Origin: Streptosporangiaceae bacterium NEAU-GS5
Lineage (GTDB): Bacteria; Actinomycetota; Actinomycetes; Streptosporangiales; Streptosporangiaceae
DNA length: 64,000 bases
NCBI GenBank assembly: GCA_017592665.1
Contig: JAGFNW010000002.1
Location: forward strand, 1-64,000
Direction: 5' to 3'
The notes beneath the pieces are model-generated. The model ran no database searches and had not been told where the DNA came from. It was given only the letters and a program-made list of their open reading frames with translations. Position numbers and translations under genes: made by a program. Of the stretch, positions 1 through 6,979 are shown one piece after another (within the stretch, counting starts at the first letter, position 1; each line of letters begins with the position of its first letter).

Positions 1-97
1 ACTGCACACCGCCTGCGACCACCGGCCTCCGGTGGAGTTCGAAGCGATCTACTACCGTCACAACTACGACAGCGTCACGACAGCAGAAACCAAGTAG
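1..97 (+). CDS. IS3-family transposase OrfB, C-terminal end only (cut by window edge)
   Basis: Only the last 31 codons are inside the window, read in the frame beginning at base 2 and ending with TAG at 95-97. The peptide contains RPPVEFEAIYYRHNY, a typical C-terminal signature of the DDE transposase (OrfB) of IS3-family elements, where a (T/R)PxEFE..YY stretch closes the protein. The catalytic DDE core would lie to the left. The bases after the stop look like an IS3 terminal repeat, so this is probably the right end of an insertion sequence. Whether the element is intact cannot be judged from here. Confidence 0.7.
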   Translation, partial: LHTACDHRPPVEFEAIYYRHNYDSVTTAETK

Positions 98-127
98 GCA
101 GCTGTCCATCAAACCCGGACGGGTTCA
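98..127 (+). repeat. Putative right terminal inverted repeat of the IS3-family element
   Basis: Ten bases after the transposase stop codon is a GC-rich stretch (CCATCAAACCCGGACGGGTT followed by CA) of the kind that ends many actinobacterial IS3 elements. The matching left repeat is outside the window, so the boundary is inferred from position and composition only. Confidence 0.4.
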
Positions 128-295
128 CATCCGAAGCTGGATCAGTTACCCGGCCAAGGTTGCGAGACGGGCCACAAGCGCCCACGAAGCGCTATGAAAT
201 CCGGATTGGGAGCGCATCAGGCGCAGCAGTGCACTCCTGCGAGGCAAGGAGTATGCTGGAGGTGCGAAAACAGCACACGAGTGAGGGGGATTGCC

Positions 296-1429
296 GTGGT
301 CCATGCGCGATTGCGTGATTGGGCTGACGTGGGAGCTCGGGTGGCGACAGCGCGCGAACGGGCCGGTTTTACGCAGCTGCAGCTAGCTGAGCGCCTTGGA
401 CTCAGCCGCTCGGCGATCACGAGAGTAGAACTTGGCCAGCGTCACCTTGACGCCCTTGAACTAGCCGGCCTCGCCGACGCTCTCGGACGCTCGGTCGAGT
501 GGTTCCTTACCGAGCCACCAGGCACCATCGCAAGTCATCGATCGGGCCTAACTGTCGATCAGGACGTTCAACGACTGGAGGACGAACTAGAGCGGACCAG
601 CCGAGACGTCGAACTGCTAACTGAGATAAACGCTCTGTCGGTTCCCAGATCAATGGACCAACCAGGCGTCACTACAATCAATGAGGCGGAGTCGCGCGCG
701 ACGGATGCGCGCTCAGAGCTGGGTCGGGTCGACGGCCCATTGATTGACATCCAAGCCGCAGTTGAACGTCTCGGCTTGTTGGCGTTCTCGTTTGATCTAG
801 GCCCAGGCGTGATCGATGGGGGCTATGTTCGACTAGGCGAAATGGGTGTTGCCTTGGTCAACGGCACGGCTGATGCTGGCCGCCGACGCTTCAACCTGGC
901 GCACGAGCTTGGCCATCATCTACTCGCAGACGAGTACACTGCGGATTTCGGTCTCGGTACGGCTCAAGATGATCGAGAAGCGCTGATCAACGCCTTTGCT
1001 ATTCACTTTCTAATGCCTCGTATGTCTGTCCGGCGACGCTGGACGGAGCTGTCCGAGGAGTGGGAGGACATCAGAACCCGGCTAATCGTACTGGCAGCGG
1101 AATACCGAGTAAGCTGGTCGGCCGTAATCTCTCACGCCGTGACACTAGAGCTGATCTCGCATAGCGAGCGCAGACTTCTAGAGGTTCGGCGCCCCACTTC
1201 TGGAGACTACTACGAGACAGGCATCCGCTTCGAGGAAGAGCTTCGCCCGATTTCCCTGGCGCCAGCGTATTCCCAAGCTGCAATACGCGCATTTCGTCGC
1301 GGCGTTATCAGCGCCGACCGCACCATTGAGTTGCTGAGAAGAACGGTAACTCGGGATGATTTGCCTCGCCCATATGAGATGCCCGTCGAAGCCCTGGCCC
1401 CCGAATTCGAGGATCTTGGCCAGCCATGA
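296..1429 (+). CDS. XRE-family HTH protein with ImmA/IrrE-type zinc metallopeptidase domain
   Basis: A predicted 377-aa two-domain protein. An N-terminal XRE helix-turn-helix (about residues 10-65, with GLSRSAITRVELGQR as recognition region) is followed by a linker and an ImmA/IrrE (DUF955/COG2856) zinc peptidase domain carrying FNLAHELGHHLL, the HExxH active site. In this family the peptidase often cleaves a repressor or acts as antitoxin/regulator in mobile elements. I chose the GTG at 296 because GAGGGGG lies about 6 nt upstream; an in-frame ATG at 194 would add 34 residues without domain match. The 3' end overlaps the next gene by ATGA, so the PIN-domain gene is translationally coupled. 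Codon use is less GC-extreme than in the central operons, which suggests horizontal transfer. Family call is firm; a toxin-antitoxin or anti-phage role is inference. Confidence 0.85.
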   Translation: MVHARLRDWADVGARVATARERAGFTQLQLAERLGLSRSAITRVELGQRHLDALELAGLADALGRSVEWFLTEPPGTIASHRSGLTVDQDVQRLEDELERTSRDVELLTEINALSVPRSMDQPGVTTINEAESRATDARSELGRVDGPLIDIQAAVERLGLLAFSFDLGPGVIDGGYVRLGEMGVALVNGTADAGRRRFNLAHELGHHLLADEYTADFGLGTAQDDREALINAFAIHFLMPRMSVRRRWTELSEEWEDIRTRLIVLAAEYRVSWSAVISHAVTLELISHSERRLLEVRRPTSGDYYETGIRFEEELRPISLAPAYSQAAIRAFRRGVISADRTIELLRRTVTRDDLPRPYEMPVEALAPEFEDLGQP

Positions 1430-1971
1430 CAACCAAGGGCCTACTAGTATTCGACTCGAGCCCGTTGAACCACTTCGCCCGCGCCAACGAGCTCGAAACC
1501 CTGCGGAAACTTGTCCAAGACTTCGAGTGTGTAACTACAAAAGCCGTTCTTAGTGAGCTCCGGAAGGGCGTAGATCGTTACCCAAGCATTGCGGCTGCCA
1601 CTGCACTTGACTGGATCACAGTCGTGCCCTGCGACGATCTAGATGAACTCTATCTGTTCGGCCACTACATGAATCGCCTAGGTAATTCGCAGCGTAACGC
1701 TGGAGAAGCCTCAGTGCTCGCCTGGGCGGAGGCCCACTCCGCCGCCGCGTACATCGACGACCAAGTGGCATGCAATGTCGGACGCGCACGCGGTGTACGA
1801 GTGCATCGGACCTTGCAGCTAGTCATCGCAGCGTTCAAGGGCGGCCTCCTGACCGAAACACGAGCTCAAGAAGTGATTCGCAGTCTGGCAGACGCGGATG
1901 CACGCTTCCCTCAAACGGTGCGCGAAGACTTGCTGGGATGGGCAAGATCACAAGATCCGCCCCTACTGTGA
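1426..1971 (+). CDS. PIN-like domain protein (putative RNase toxin)
   Basis: 181 aa, starting at the ATG that overlaps the stop of the XRE/ImmA-IrrE gene. The N-terminus VFDSSPLNHFAR matches the first acidic motif of PIN-fold nucleases. Later acidic positions follow: an E in GEASVLAWAEAH near residue 95 and D/D in AYIDDQVA near residue 110, the usual order D...E...D(D) for metal-dependent RNase sites. PIN proteins are commonly VapC-type toxins that cleave tRNA or rRNA. Here the partner is an XRE-peptidase rather than a small VapB-like antitoxin, an arrangement seen in mobile-element modules. Toxin activity is inferred from fold and coupling, not shown by sequence alone. Confidence 0.75.
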   Translation: MTTKGLLVFDSSPLNHFARANELETLRKLVQDFECVTTKAVLSELRKGVDRYPSIAAATALDWITVVPCDDLDELYLFGHYMNRLGNSQRNAGEASVLAWAEAHSAAAYIDDQVACNVGRARGVRVHRTLQLVIAAFKGGLLTETRAQEVIRSLADADARFPQTVREDLLGWARSQDPPLL

Positions 1972-2386
1972 ACTTGTGTAGCTGTCTGCCCAGTGCGTGT
2001 GATTCGAGCGCCTCGAATCGACGAAACCCTGGACTCTTTGCGGCTCGTCAACGAACGGCGTGGCGCTCCTGACTGGACTGCGAACGCCCGCAGCGTGGGC
2101 CGCGCCGAAGAAAGCGTCACACAGCAATGTTGAGCAATCAGTAGTTCGGCTGGCTGTCACTGACAGCGCCGCTCAGGAGACCTCGGTCCTACTCGCCGCC
2201 GCGCTCCACCAGAACCGGAGCGCTTCAGGATGACCCGCCTCCTGAATGGCGGCTGACGATCACGAAACTGAGTGACCAACTGGGTGACAATCGCCTCGCA
2301 CGGCCCTGCACAACCATGGACTTCGGCGGACTGTCTGCCCAGGTAGGGGCGGGTGCCGGCCGTGGTCCCGCCCCGGTTTGAAGTGC
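1972..2386. other. Gene-poor stretch between PIN gene and tRNA fragment
   Basis: About 415 bases without a recognisable gene. A short open plus-strand frame runs through roughly 2055-2232 and ends in TGA, but I recognise no domain and see no convincing ribosome site. The region probably represents decayed mobile-element DNA left of the tRNA-Pro relic. Confidence 0.4.
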
Positions 2387-2431
2387 CTGGGGGTCAAGGG
2401 GTCGCAGGTTCAAATCCTGTCGTCCCGACCA
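2387..2431 (+). repeat. 3' half of tRNA-Pro(GGG): attachment-site (att) relic
   Basis: The 45 bases reproduce a tRNA from the anticodon loop (CTGGGGG, anticodon GGG) through the 3' anticodon stem TCAAG, a variable loop, a T-arm (GCAGG TTCAAAT CCTGT), the 3' acceptor strand CGTCCCG, discriminator A and encoded CCA. The 5' half (acceptor CGGGACG, D-arm, 5' anticodon stem) is absent, so it cannot be a working tRNA. The segment length and endpoints match what actinomycete integrative elements of the pSAM2 type duplicate at tRNA-Pro. An integrase fragment lies 80 bp to the right and points at it, supporting an att site. Confidence 0.8.
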
Positions 2432-2449
2432 GATATACGCTGGTCAGAG

Positions 2450-2478
2450 GGGTTTCGGAGTTTATCCGAGGCCCTTTT
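2450..2478 (+). terminator. Rho-independent-type hairpin after the tRNA-Pro relic
   Basis: Stem GGGTTTCGGA pairs with TCCGAGGCCC (10 bp including two G-U pairs) around a 5-nt loop and is followed by TTTT. It lies where a tRNA transcript would end and also downstream of the facing integrase fragment. Confidence 0.55.
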
Positions 2479-2513
2479 CCGATCTTCGGGAGCCAGACGG
2501 GGAGCCACTGCGG

Positions 2514-2639
2514 TTACGCGGACGAAGTCCGTTTTCTGAGGATCTTGTCCATGGCCTGCGCACCCTTCACAAGTGCCGGCCTGATCTCGTGCCGATAGAC
2601 GGCCTCGGTCACGTGCGTGCTGCCGTGGCCTAAGGTCCA
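2514..2639 (-). pseudogene. Tyrosine recombinase (phage-type integrase), C-terminal fragment
   Basis: Reading the minus strand from about 2639 to the TAA at 2514-2516 gives a peptide beginning WTLGHGSTHVTEAVYRHEI and ending about 20 residues later. The LGH..T...Y pattern is the last catalytic box of tyrosine integrases, with the nucleophilic Tyr in EAVYRH; the HGSTHVTE context is typical of actinobacterial AICE/phage integrases. I find no coherent upstream integrase sequence, because the DNA to the right reads best on the other strand as a CU044_2847-like fragment. The gene is therefore a broken remnant. Its 3' end faces the tRNA-Pro relic, the normal geometry for an integrase beside its attachment site. 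Confidence 0.75.
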
Positions 2640-2675
2640 GTTGACGTCGGCGCGGGTGCGGTCCTGCGCACGCTT

Positions 2676-2933
2676 GTGATCACCGACCTCCGTGAGACGG
2701 TTGAGGGAGTCACGCAGAGCGTTGCGCAGGCGCTGCGGCGCGTCCAGCCGGACGAGGTCAGCGTCGAATTCGGAGTTGAGCTCGCCGTCAAGACCGGCAA
2801 GCTCACCAGCGTGCTCGCGGAGGGTTCCGGCACGGCGACCATCAAGCTCACGCTCACATGGAGCAGCGGCGACGCGTTGCGCACGAGTGCGGTTGCGGCG
2901 GACGAAGGCGATGGCGAGCCCAGCTCATCTTGA
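2676..2933 (+). CDS. CU044_2847-like (trypsin-co-occurring domain) protein, probably truncated
   Basis: 85 aa from a GTG at 2676; the frame is open back to 2634. The central part, PDEVSVEFGVELAVKTGKL and a later KLTLTW, closely follows the C-terminal half of small CU044_2847-family proteins (PDEVEVEFGvkL...gkl...kVtLtW), a domain that co-occurs with trypsin-like proteases in predicted bacterial conflict systems. The N-terminal half of the family, normally a beta-rich stretch, is missing and is replaced by the junction with the integrase fragment. No protease gene is adjacent. I regard it as a remnant that may no longer be functional. Confidence 0.5.
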   Translation: MITDLRETVEGVTQSVAQALRRVQPDEVSVEFGVELAVKTGKLTSVLAEGSGTATIKLTLTWSSGDALRTSAVAADEGDGEPSSS

Positions 2934-3069
2934 GCTTGAATCCGGCGAGTAGGCAAGCGTCGGCAGCGGCGGGGACGCGACTGGCCGCCGTCTACACCTT
3001 GGTCGACAGCGAGAAGCAGGTGATTCCACGTTGCGGGTGACCTGTCTCCCGGCTTGAGCGCCTATTCCT

Positions 3070-3660
3070 TCACCTTCGGCTAGGCCTCGCGCGCGTGTGT
3101 AGCGCGGCCCGGAGCGCCGGCCCGAAGATGCGCCGGACTTCGGCGGAGGGCAGCGCGGCGATCGCGTCGATGGGATTCAGATAGCGCGTGAAGATCAGGC
3201 CGCCGATCACGCCGACCGCGGCGGTCGCGCGGTCGGTAGCGTCGGGGCCGCCGAGAAATTCAGCGATGCGGGCCAGCAGCTCGGTTTCCAGGTAGCCGCG
3301 GAAGGCCCGCATCGTGTCGTCGTCCTGCAACGCCATGCGGTTTTCCGTGGGAGCGGTCGTGTCCCACAGGTCTGTCACCGCCAGCAGCAACCGGTCGGCC
3401 AGACCGGCACGATCGCCCGGCAGGGCGTCGTCCAGCGCGGTGGATTCCACACACAACAGATTCAAGGAGTGGCCGAACAGGCCCTGCTTGGAGCCGAAGT
3501 GATAGCTGATGAGCGCCGAGTCGACGCCCGCGGCACCGGCCACCGCCCGCACCGTCGTGCCCTTGTAGCCGCGCTCCAGAAACAGCTCACGTGCCGCATG
3601 CGCGATGCGCGCCTTGGTATCCGGGTTGCCCCGAGGGCGGCCCCGCACTTTATTCAGCAC
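3070..3660 (-). CDS. TetR-family transcriptional regulator
   Basis: 196 aa from a GTG at 3658-3660. A TetR_N helix-turn-helix covers about residues 12-60 (ARIAHAARELFLERGYKGTT, then a recognition helix ending ALISYHFGSKQGL), followed by an all-helical ligand domain. The gene is divergent from an NAD(P)-binding reductase-like gene, with only 39 bp between starts, and an imperfect palindrome overlaps its own start. This suggests autorepression and control of the neighbour. The open frame extends upstream of the GTG but crosses the neighbour's coding region, so the short start is preferred. Ligand unknown. Confidence 0.85.
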   Translation of the reverse strand: MLNKVRGRPRGNPDTKARIAHAARELFLERGYKGTTVRAVAGAAGVDSALISYHFGSKQGLFGHSLNLLCVESTALDDALPGDRAGLADRLLLAVTDLWDTTAPTENRMALQDDDTMRAFRGYLETELLARIAEFLGGPDATDRATAAVGVIGGLIFTRYLNPIDAIAALPSAEVRRIFGPALRAALHTRARPSRR

Positions 3661-3667
3661 GGTTGAA
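3653..3667. promoter_or_regulatory. Candidate TetR operator
   Basis: TTCAGCACGGTTGAA carries TTCA/TGAA half-sites around a 7-bp centre. It sits over the TetR start codon in the divergent gap. Symmetry is short, so the call is tentative. Confidence 0.3.
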
Positions 3668-3699
3668 TATTGTCGGCCGTGCCCGGCACCGTCAATGCC

Positions 3700-4392
3700 A
3701 TGCGCATTGTCATTTTCGGGGCCACAGGCCCGACCGGCCGGCGGCTCATCGAGCAGGCTGTGGAAGCCGGACACGAGGTCGCCGCGGTCACCCGCCGCGC
3801 CGGCGCCATCGAGCCTCGCGCCGGCCTCTCCGTCGTGACCGCCGATGCGACCGATCCCGACGCCGTCGAGCGAACCGTCGCCGGAAGCGACGCCGTCCTG
3901 TCGAGTCTGGGGGTCCGGCCGTCCAGGAAACCGATCACCGTGTACTCCGAGGGCACCGCGACGATCATGGCGGCGATGCACCGCCACGGCGTGAAACGGC
4001 TGATCGCGGTCAGCTCCAGCGTCATGGATCCCGCATGGCGGCCGAGCGGCGAGTTCCTCTTCAACAACGTGATGGATCCGCTGGTCAACCGCAGGGTGGC
4101 CCGCACCGCGCACACGGACATGCGGCGCATGGAGGCGCTCGTCCGCGGCGCCGACCTCGACTGGACGATCGTCCGGCCGGCCGGGCTGTTCGACCACCCG
4201 GCCGTCACCCGCTATCAGGTCGCGCGCGACGTCGCCGACGGGCTGTTCACCGCGCGGGCCGACCTGGCGGCGAGCATGCTGGCCCAGTTGAGCGACGACC
4301 GGTTCGTCCGGCGCGCGATGGCCGTGATCACCACCGAGGTCCGGCCGAGCCTCGTGCGCCTGATCTGGCGCGAAGCCGTCAAGAAGAGGTGA
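3700..4392 (+). CDS. NAD(P)H-binding protein, atypical SDR (NmrA/SDR_a5-like)
   Basis: 230 aa from ATG 3700. The N-terminus MRIVIFGATGPTGRRLIEQA is a Rossmann dinucleotide-binding motif (GxxGxxG). The later order of features (VVTADATDPDAV, then LIAVSSS, then WTIVRPAGL) is that of extended/atypical SDR proteins that bind NAD(P)H and act as redox sensors or quinone-type reductases. The classical YxxxK pair is not seen, as is usual for this group. In-frame GTG 3679 and TTG 3670 are alternative starts; none has a strong Shine-Dalgarno. It is divergent from the TetR gene and probably its target. Its 3' end overlaps the convergent second TetR gene by 14 bp. Confidence 0.8.
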   Translation: MRIVIFGATGPTGRRLIEQAVEAGHEVAAVTRRAGAIEPRAGLSVVTADATDPDAVERTVAGSDAVLSSLGVRPSRKPITVYSEGTATIMAAMHRHGVKRLIAVSSSVMDPAWRPSGEFLFNNVMDPLVNRRVARTAHTDMRRMEALVRGADLDWTIVRPAGLFDHPAVTRYQVARDVADGLFTARADLAASMLAQLSDDRFVRRAMAVITTEVRPSLVRLIWREAVKKR

Positions 4393-4957
4393 GCATGACG
4401 TCGAGTTCGCGGCCGAGCCATTGGGTGAGCGTGCCCTCGCGGAGGACGGCCCAGGTGATGAGGGCGCCGTTGTAGGTGCAGTAGACGGCCCTGGCCAGCG
4501 CGTGCAGGTCGCGGCGGCCGAGCTCGCCGCGGTGGGCCGCGTCGGCGAGCAGGCCGTGGATCTGCGCGAGCATCGCGTTCGCGTACGCGAGGACGTGCTC
4601 GCGGAAGTCGGGGTCGACGAGCTCGAGCTGCAGGAAGGCGAGATGGTTGGCGAGCTCCTCTGGGGTGTCGATTCCGCCGGCCATGCCGATCAGGGCGGCG
4701 CGCAGCGCCTTCAGCGGCGACGGATGCCGGTCGCGGGCCGCAGCGAAACGGGCGGCGGGATCGCTCGAAGCCTGCCGGGAGAAGGCGAGGAGCAGGCCGC
4801 GCTTCGACCCGAACCGCTGGACGAGCGTGGGCGCGGCAAGACCGGCCTCGGCCGCGACCGCGGCGAGGGTCAGGCCGTGCGGCCCGACGCGGGAGATGGC
4901 CCGTGCCGTGGCAGCCAGGATCTGGTCATCGGTGACGGTACGCGGACGTCCTGCCAA
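4379..4957 (-). CDS. TetR-family transcriptional regulator
   Basis: 192 aa starting at a TTG (4955-4957) preceded by GCGAGGGAACA, whose AGGGA is well placed. The DNA-binding region (DDQILAATARAISRVGPHGL, then a second helix LAAPTLVQRFGSKRGLL) fits TetR_N, although the usual YYHF/YRYF is here LVQRF. The C-terminal domain resembles TetR_C ligand pockets. It is divergent from the SDR gene at 5001 across a 43-bp gap holding a palindrome, so it most likely represses that gene and itself. No ligand can be named. Confidence 0.85.
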   Translation of the reverse strand: MAGRPRTVTDDQILAATARAISRVGPHGLTLAAVAAEAGLAAPTLVQRFGSKRGLLLAFSRQASSDPAARFAAARDRHPSPLKALRAALIGMAGGIDTPEELANHLAFLQLELVDPDFREHVLAYANAMLAQIHGLLADAAHRGELGRRDLHALARAVYCTYNGALITWAVLREGTLTQWLGRELDVMLTSS

Positions 4958-4975
4958 TGTTCCCTCGCTTAATTT

Positions 4976-4995
4976 ATGAACGTTCGTTTATTATA
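4976..4995 (+). promoter_or_regulatory. TetR operator and -10 element of the SDR gene
   Basis: The 8-bp perfect palindrome GAACGTTC (4978-4985) is flanked by AT-rich DNA and followed by TATTAT (4990-4995), only 5 nt before the SDR ATG. If TATTAT is the -10 box, the transcript starts at or next to the ATG and would be leaderless. The palindrome would then overlap the spacer and block polymerase. Confidence 0.5.
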
Positions 4996-5000
4996 TCGTC

Positions 5001-5783
5001 ATGGCCGATCTCAAGGACACCGTCGCCGTCGTCACCGGTGCGAGTCGCAGTGCCGGACAGGGAATCGCGCTCGTGCTGGGTGAGGCGGGCGCGACCGTCT
5101 ATGTCACGGGACGCAGCGAGGGAACCATCGAAGAGACCGCCGAGGCGGTCGACGCGCGCGGCGGCCGCGGCATCCCGGTCCGATGCGATCACACCGACGA
5201 CGCTCAGGTGCGGTCGTTGTTCGATCGCGTACGCGACGAGAGCGGCCGCCTCGACCTGCTGGTCAACAACGTGTGGGGCGGCTACGAGCAACGCCAGGAC
5301 GAGCCCGAGGTCCCGTTCTTCGGCGTCCCCTTCTGGGAGCAGCCGCTCTGGCGGTGGGAGGGCATGTTCACCGCCGGCGTCCGCGCCCATCTCCTCGCCG
5401 GCCGGCACGCCGCGCCGCTGCTGATCGAACACCGCGACGAGCGCCCCGGCTTGGTGGTCAACACCATCGCCTGGGCGTTCGGTGCCTATCTGGGCAACGT
5501 CCTCTACGACACGGCCAAGGCGGCGACCATCCGCCTGGCCTTCGGCATGGCTGAAGACCTGCGCCCACACCGGGTGGCCGCGGTGGCGCTCGCCCCTGGG
5601 CACCTCGGCGTGACCGAGACGACCGAATACATCGGGCGCGCTGTCGCCGCCCTTACCGCCGACCCCGATCTCATGGTCAAGACGGGCGGCCTGTTCACCG
5701 CCGGCGAGCTCGCCCGCGAGTACGGCTTCACCGACGTCGACGGCACCCAGCCCGAGCCCTTCGGCCTCCCCATGGCCGGCTGA
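5001..5783 (+). CDS. Short-chain dehydrogenase/reductase (SDR), possibly lacking the catalytic Ser
   Basis: 260 aa. TGASRSAGQGIA (residues 13-24) is the NAD(P)-binding TGxxxGxG variant, LLVNNVWGGYE replaces the usual NNAG, and YDTAK supplies the catalytic Tyr and Lys. Overall it resembles the DHRS1-like SDR subgroup. The residue 12 positions before the Tyr, where the active-site Ser is expected, is Ala in NTIAWAF, so normal dehydrogenase chemistry may be altered. Transcription likely starts at the ATG. The divergent TetR gene is the probable regulator, giving a two-gene substrate-inducible unit. Substrate unknown. Confidence 0.85.
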   Translation: MADLKDTVAVVTGASRSAGQGIALVLGEAGATVYVTGRSEGTIEETAEAVDARGGRGIPVRCDHTDDAQVRSLFDRVRDESGRLDLLVNNVWGGYEQRQDEPEVPFFGVPFWEQPLWRWEGMFTAGVRAHLLAGRHAAPLLIEHRDERPGLVVNTIAWAFGAYLGNVLYDTAKAATIRLAFGMAEDLRPHRVAAVALAPGHLGVTETTEYIGRAVAALTADPDLMVKTGGLFTAGELAREYGFTDVDGTQPEPFGLPMAG

Positions 5784-5869
5784 CCGCCCATTCCTCGTAG
5801 GTTGTACGTGCGAGGGCTGTGATCAGATATTGCCGCACGCCCGCCGGTCCGGTGGCGTACGCGACGGTG

Positions 5870-6005
5870 GGAGCGGCCCGTGCCAGCCGCGTGGGCAGCG
5901 CCGAGGACCATCGGTAGAAACCGGGCGCGACACCGAAAGGACTCGGCACAGCCGCTTCACCCCGAATGCGCCGCGGTGGTCGGCGACGAACTCGAAGCGG
6001 CTCAC
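5870..6005 (-). pseudogene. IS3-family transposase OrfB, N-terminal remnant
   Basis: Minus-strand reading from 6005 gives SRFEFVADHRGAFGVKRLCR, the conserved start of IS3 OrfB (FxxxHR..yGVkRLcrvL). About 29 codons later the match jumps frame to GFYRWSSALPTRLARA, then disappears. The DDE catalytic domain is missing. It follows the OrfA remnant in the normal OrfA-OrfB order, so the two are one decayed insertion sequence. Confidence 0.65.
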
Positions 6006-6384
6006 CAGTTCGTCTCGCCCGCGACATATTTCGCGGCTTTACGCAGGATGTCGCGCTCCAGCTCCAGCTCCAGCTCCCGGATCCTCACCTTGAGCTGCTT
6101 GTTCTGCTCTTCCAGCGCGTCGCCGGACGAGACCAGCCCACCCGCACCGCTGGCCCCGCCGCCCGCCCCGTCGGCCGGTGCCTTCTGCTCGGCTCCGGCG
6201 GTGCCGTTCTCGCGGGCTTGGCGCACCCACAGGCACAGCGTCTCCCGGTTGACGCCCAGGTCCTTACCCACCTGGCGTACGTCCGCGCCGGGGCAGACAG
6301 ATACAACGCGACAGCGTCCGCCTTGAACTCCGGCGGATACTTCTCTCCCGCTCTGGGAGCCAGGGGAGCCAATTGGGGCGGCAC
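6002..6384 (-). pseudogene. IS3-family transposase OrfA, frameshifted
   Basis: Two frames together rebuild a typical OrfA. From about 6384, one frame reads GEKYPPEFKADAVALYLS (the HTH_Tnp_1 start). The continuation VRQVGKDLGVNRETLCLW, a leucine-rich coiled coil rich in Glu/Leu, and the end LRKAAKYVAGETNW lie in a second frame that stops next to OrfB. The shift falls near 6300. Because neither frame alone carries the whole protein and OrfB is truncated, the element is dead. Confidence 0.7.
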
Positions 6385-6422
6385 CGATCGACGCGCGCCA
6401 TCGGCGGATGGTGCAATGAAGC

Positions 6423-6887
6423 GTGTGGCGAATCCTCGATCGGCTCAACGATCTCTTCCTGGTGCCGGACGAGGGTCACATCACCTTGGCCGTCGCCCGC
6501 CACGCGGCTGAAAGGTGGCCGTCTCCTGAGGTCGCGGAATACGCGGCGCAACGCTCGCGGCTTCTGCACAAACTGGTGGATGACCTGGATATAGCGGTCG
6601 CCTCCTGGGGCGAGACCGACGGTGCCTATCCCCGCGAGGTCGTCCAGGTGATCCTGGACATCTCCCAGATCGCCATCCCCTCCCTCGCCAGCGTGGTGGC
6701 GGCATGGATCACCGTAAGGCCACGCAAACCACGCGAGGACGCCGGCCAGCAGCACGAGACCGACTCCGTGCCAGGATGGGTGATCATCCGCCCCGACGGC
6801 GCCCGTCTGGAGCTGACCTATCGGTCGGAGCTCAGTAAGAAGGAGCAGCTGAGACTCATCGCGCTGTTCCTCAAAGACGGCGACTGA
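6423..6887 (+). CDS. EACC1-like small membrane-associated protein (hypothetical)
   Basis: 154 aa from GTG 6423. The N-terminal half is helical and acidic. A hydrophobic segment at about residues 75-95 (VVQVILDISQIAIPSLASVV) is followed by basic AWITVRPRKPR and then a beta-rich tail, WVIIRPDGARLELTY. This order (helix with small residues, WxxxR, short linker, VxRPDGxRxEL) resembles the effector-associated constant component EACC1, a partner of predicted trypsin-type conflict effectors. The match is by pattern only. No effector is adjacent. It might otherwise be cargo stranded beside the IS3 remnant. Confidence 0.45.
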   Translation: MWRILDRLNDLFLVPDEGHITLAVARHAAERWPSPEVAEYAAQRSRLLHKLVDDLDIAVASWGETDGAYPREVVQVILDISQIAIPSLASVVAAWITVRPRKPREDAGQQHETDSVPGWVIIRPDGARLELTYRSELSKKEQLRLIALFLKDGD

Positions 6888-6903
6888 GCGCGCACAGACC
6901 GTG

Positions 6904-6932
6904 TTGACTGCCGATGCCGCCGGGGTTATGTT
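6904..6932 (+). promoter_or_regulatory. Sigma70-type promoter of the mutase operon
   Basis: TTGACT (6904-6909) and TATGTT (6927-6932) are separated by 17 bp, near-ideal for the housekeeping sigma factor. The expected transcription start is about 6939, at the left edge of the 26-bp palindrome. Confidence 0.7.
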
Positions 6933-6939
6933 GGCCGTG

Positions 6940-6965
6940 CTCCCGATCGATCGATCGATCGGGAG
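6940..6965. promoter_or_regulatory. 26-bp perfect palindrome, probable operator
   Basis: Thirteen bases (CTCCCGATCGATC) are followed directly by their exact reverse complement, so four tandem GATC units form the centre. The palindrome begins at the predicted transcription start and ends 14 bp before the HyuA ATG, the position of a repressor site. The TetR regulator encoded fourth in the operon is the obvious candidate ligand. As RNA it could also form a hairpin that reaches the ribosome site. Confidence 0.6.
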
Positions 6966-6979
6966 GCGCGGGAGGCTCC

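Noticed and set aside
1770-2072. A plus-strand frame overlapping the PIN gene end
   Set aside because: Different frame from the PIN gene, Ser/Arg-rich, no start signal.
2341-2431. Functional tRNA-Pro
   Set aside because: The 5' acceptor strand, D-arm and 5' anticodon stem are absent upstream of 2387.
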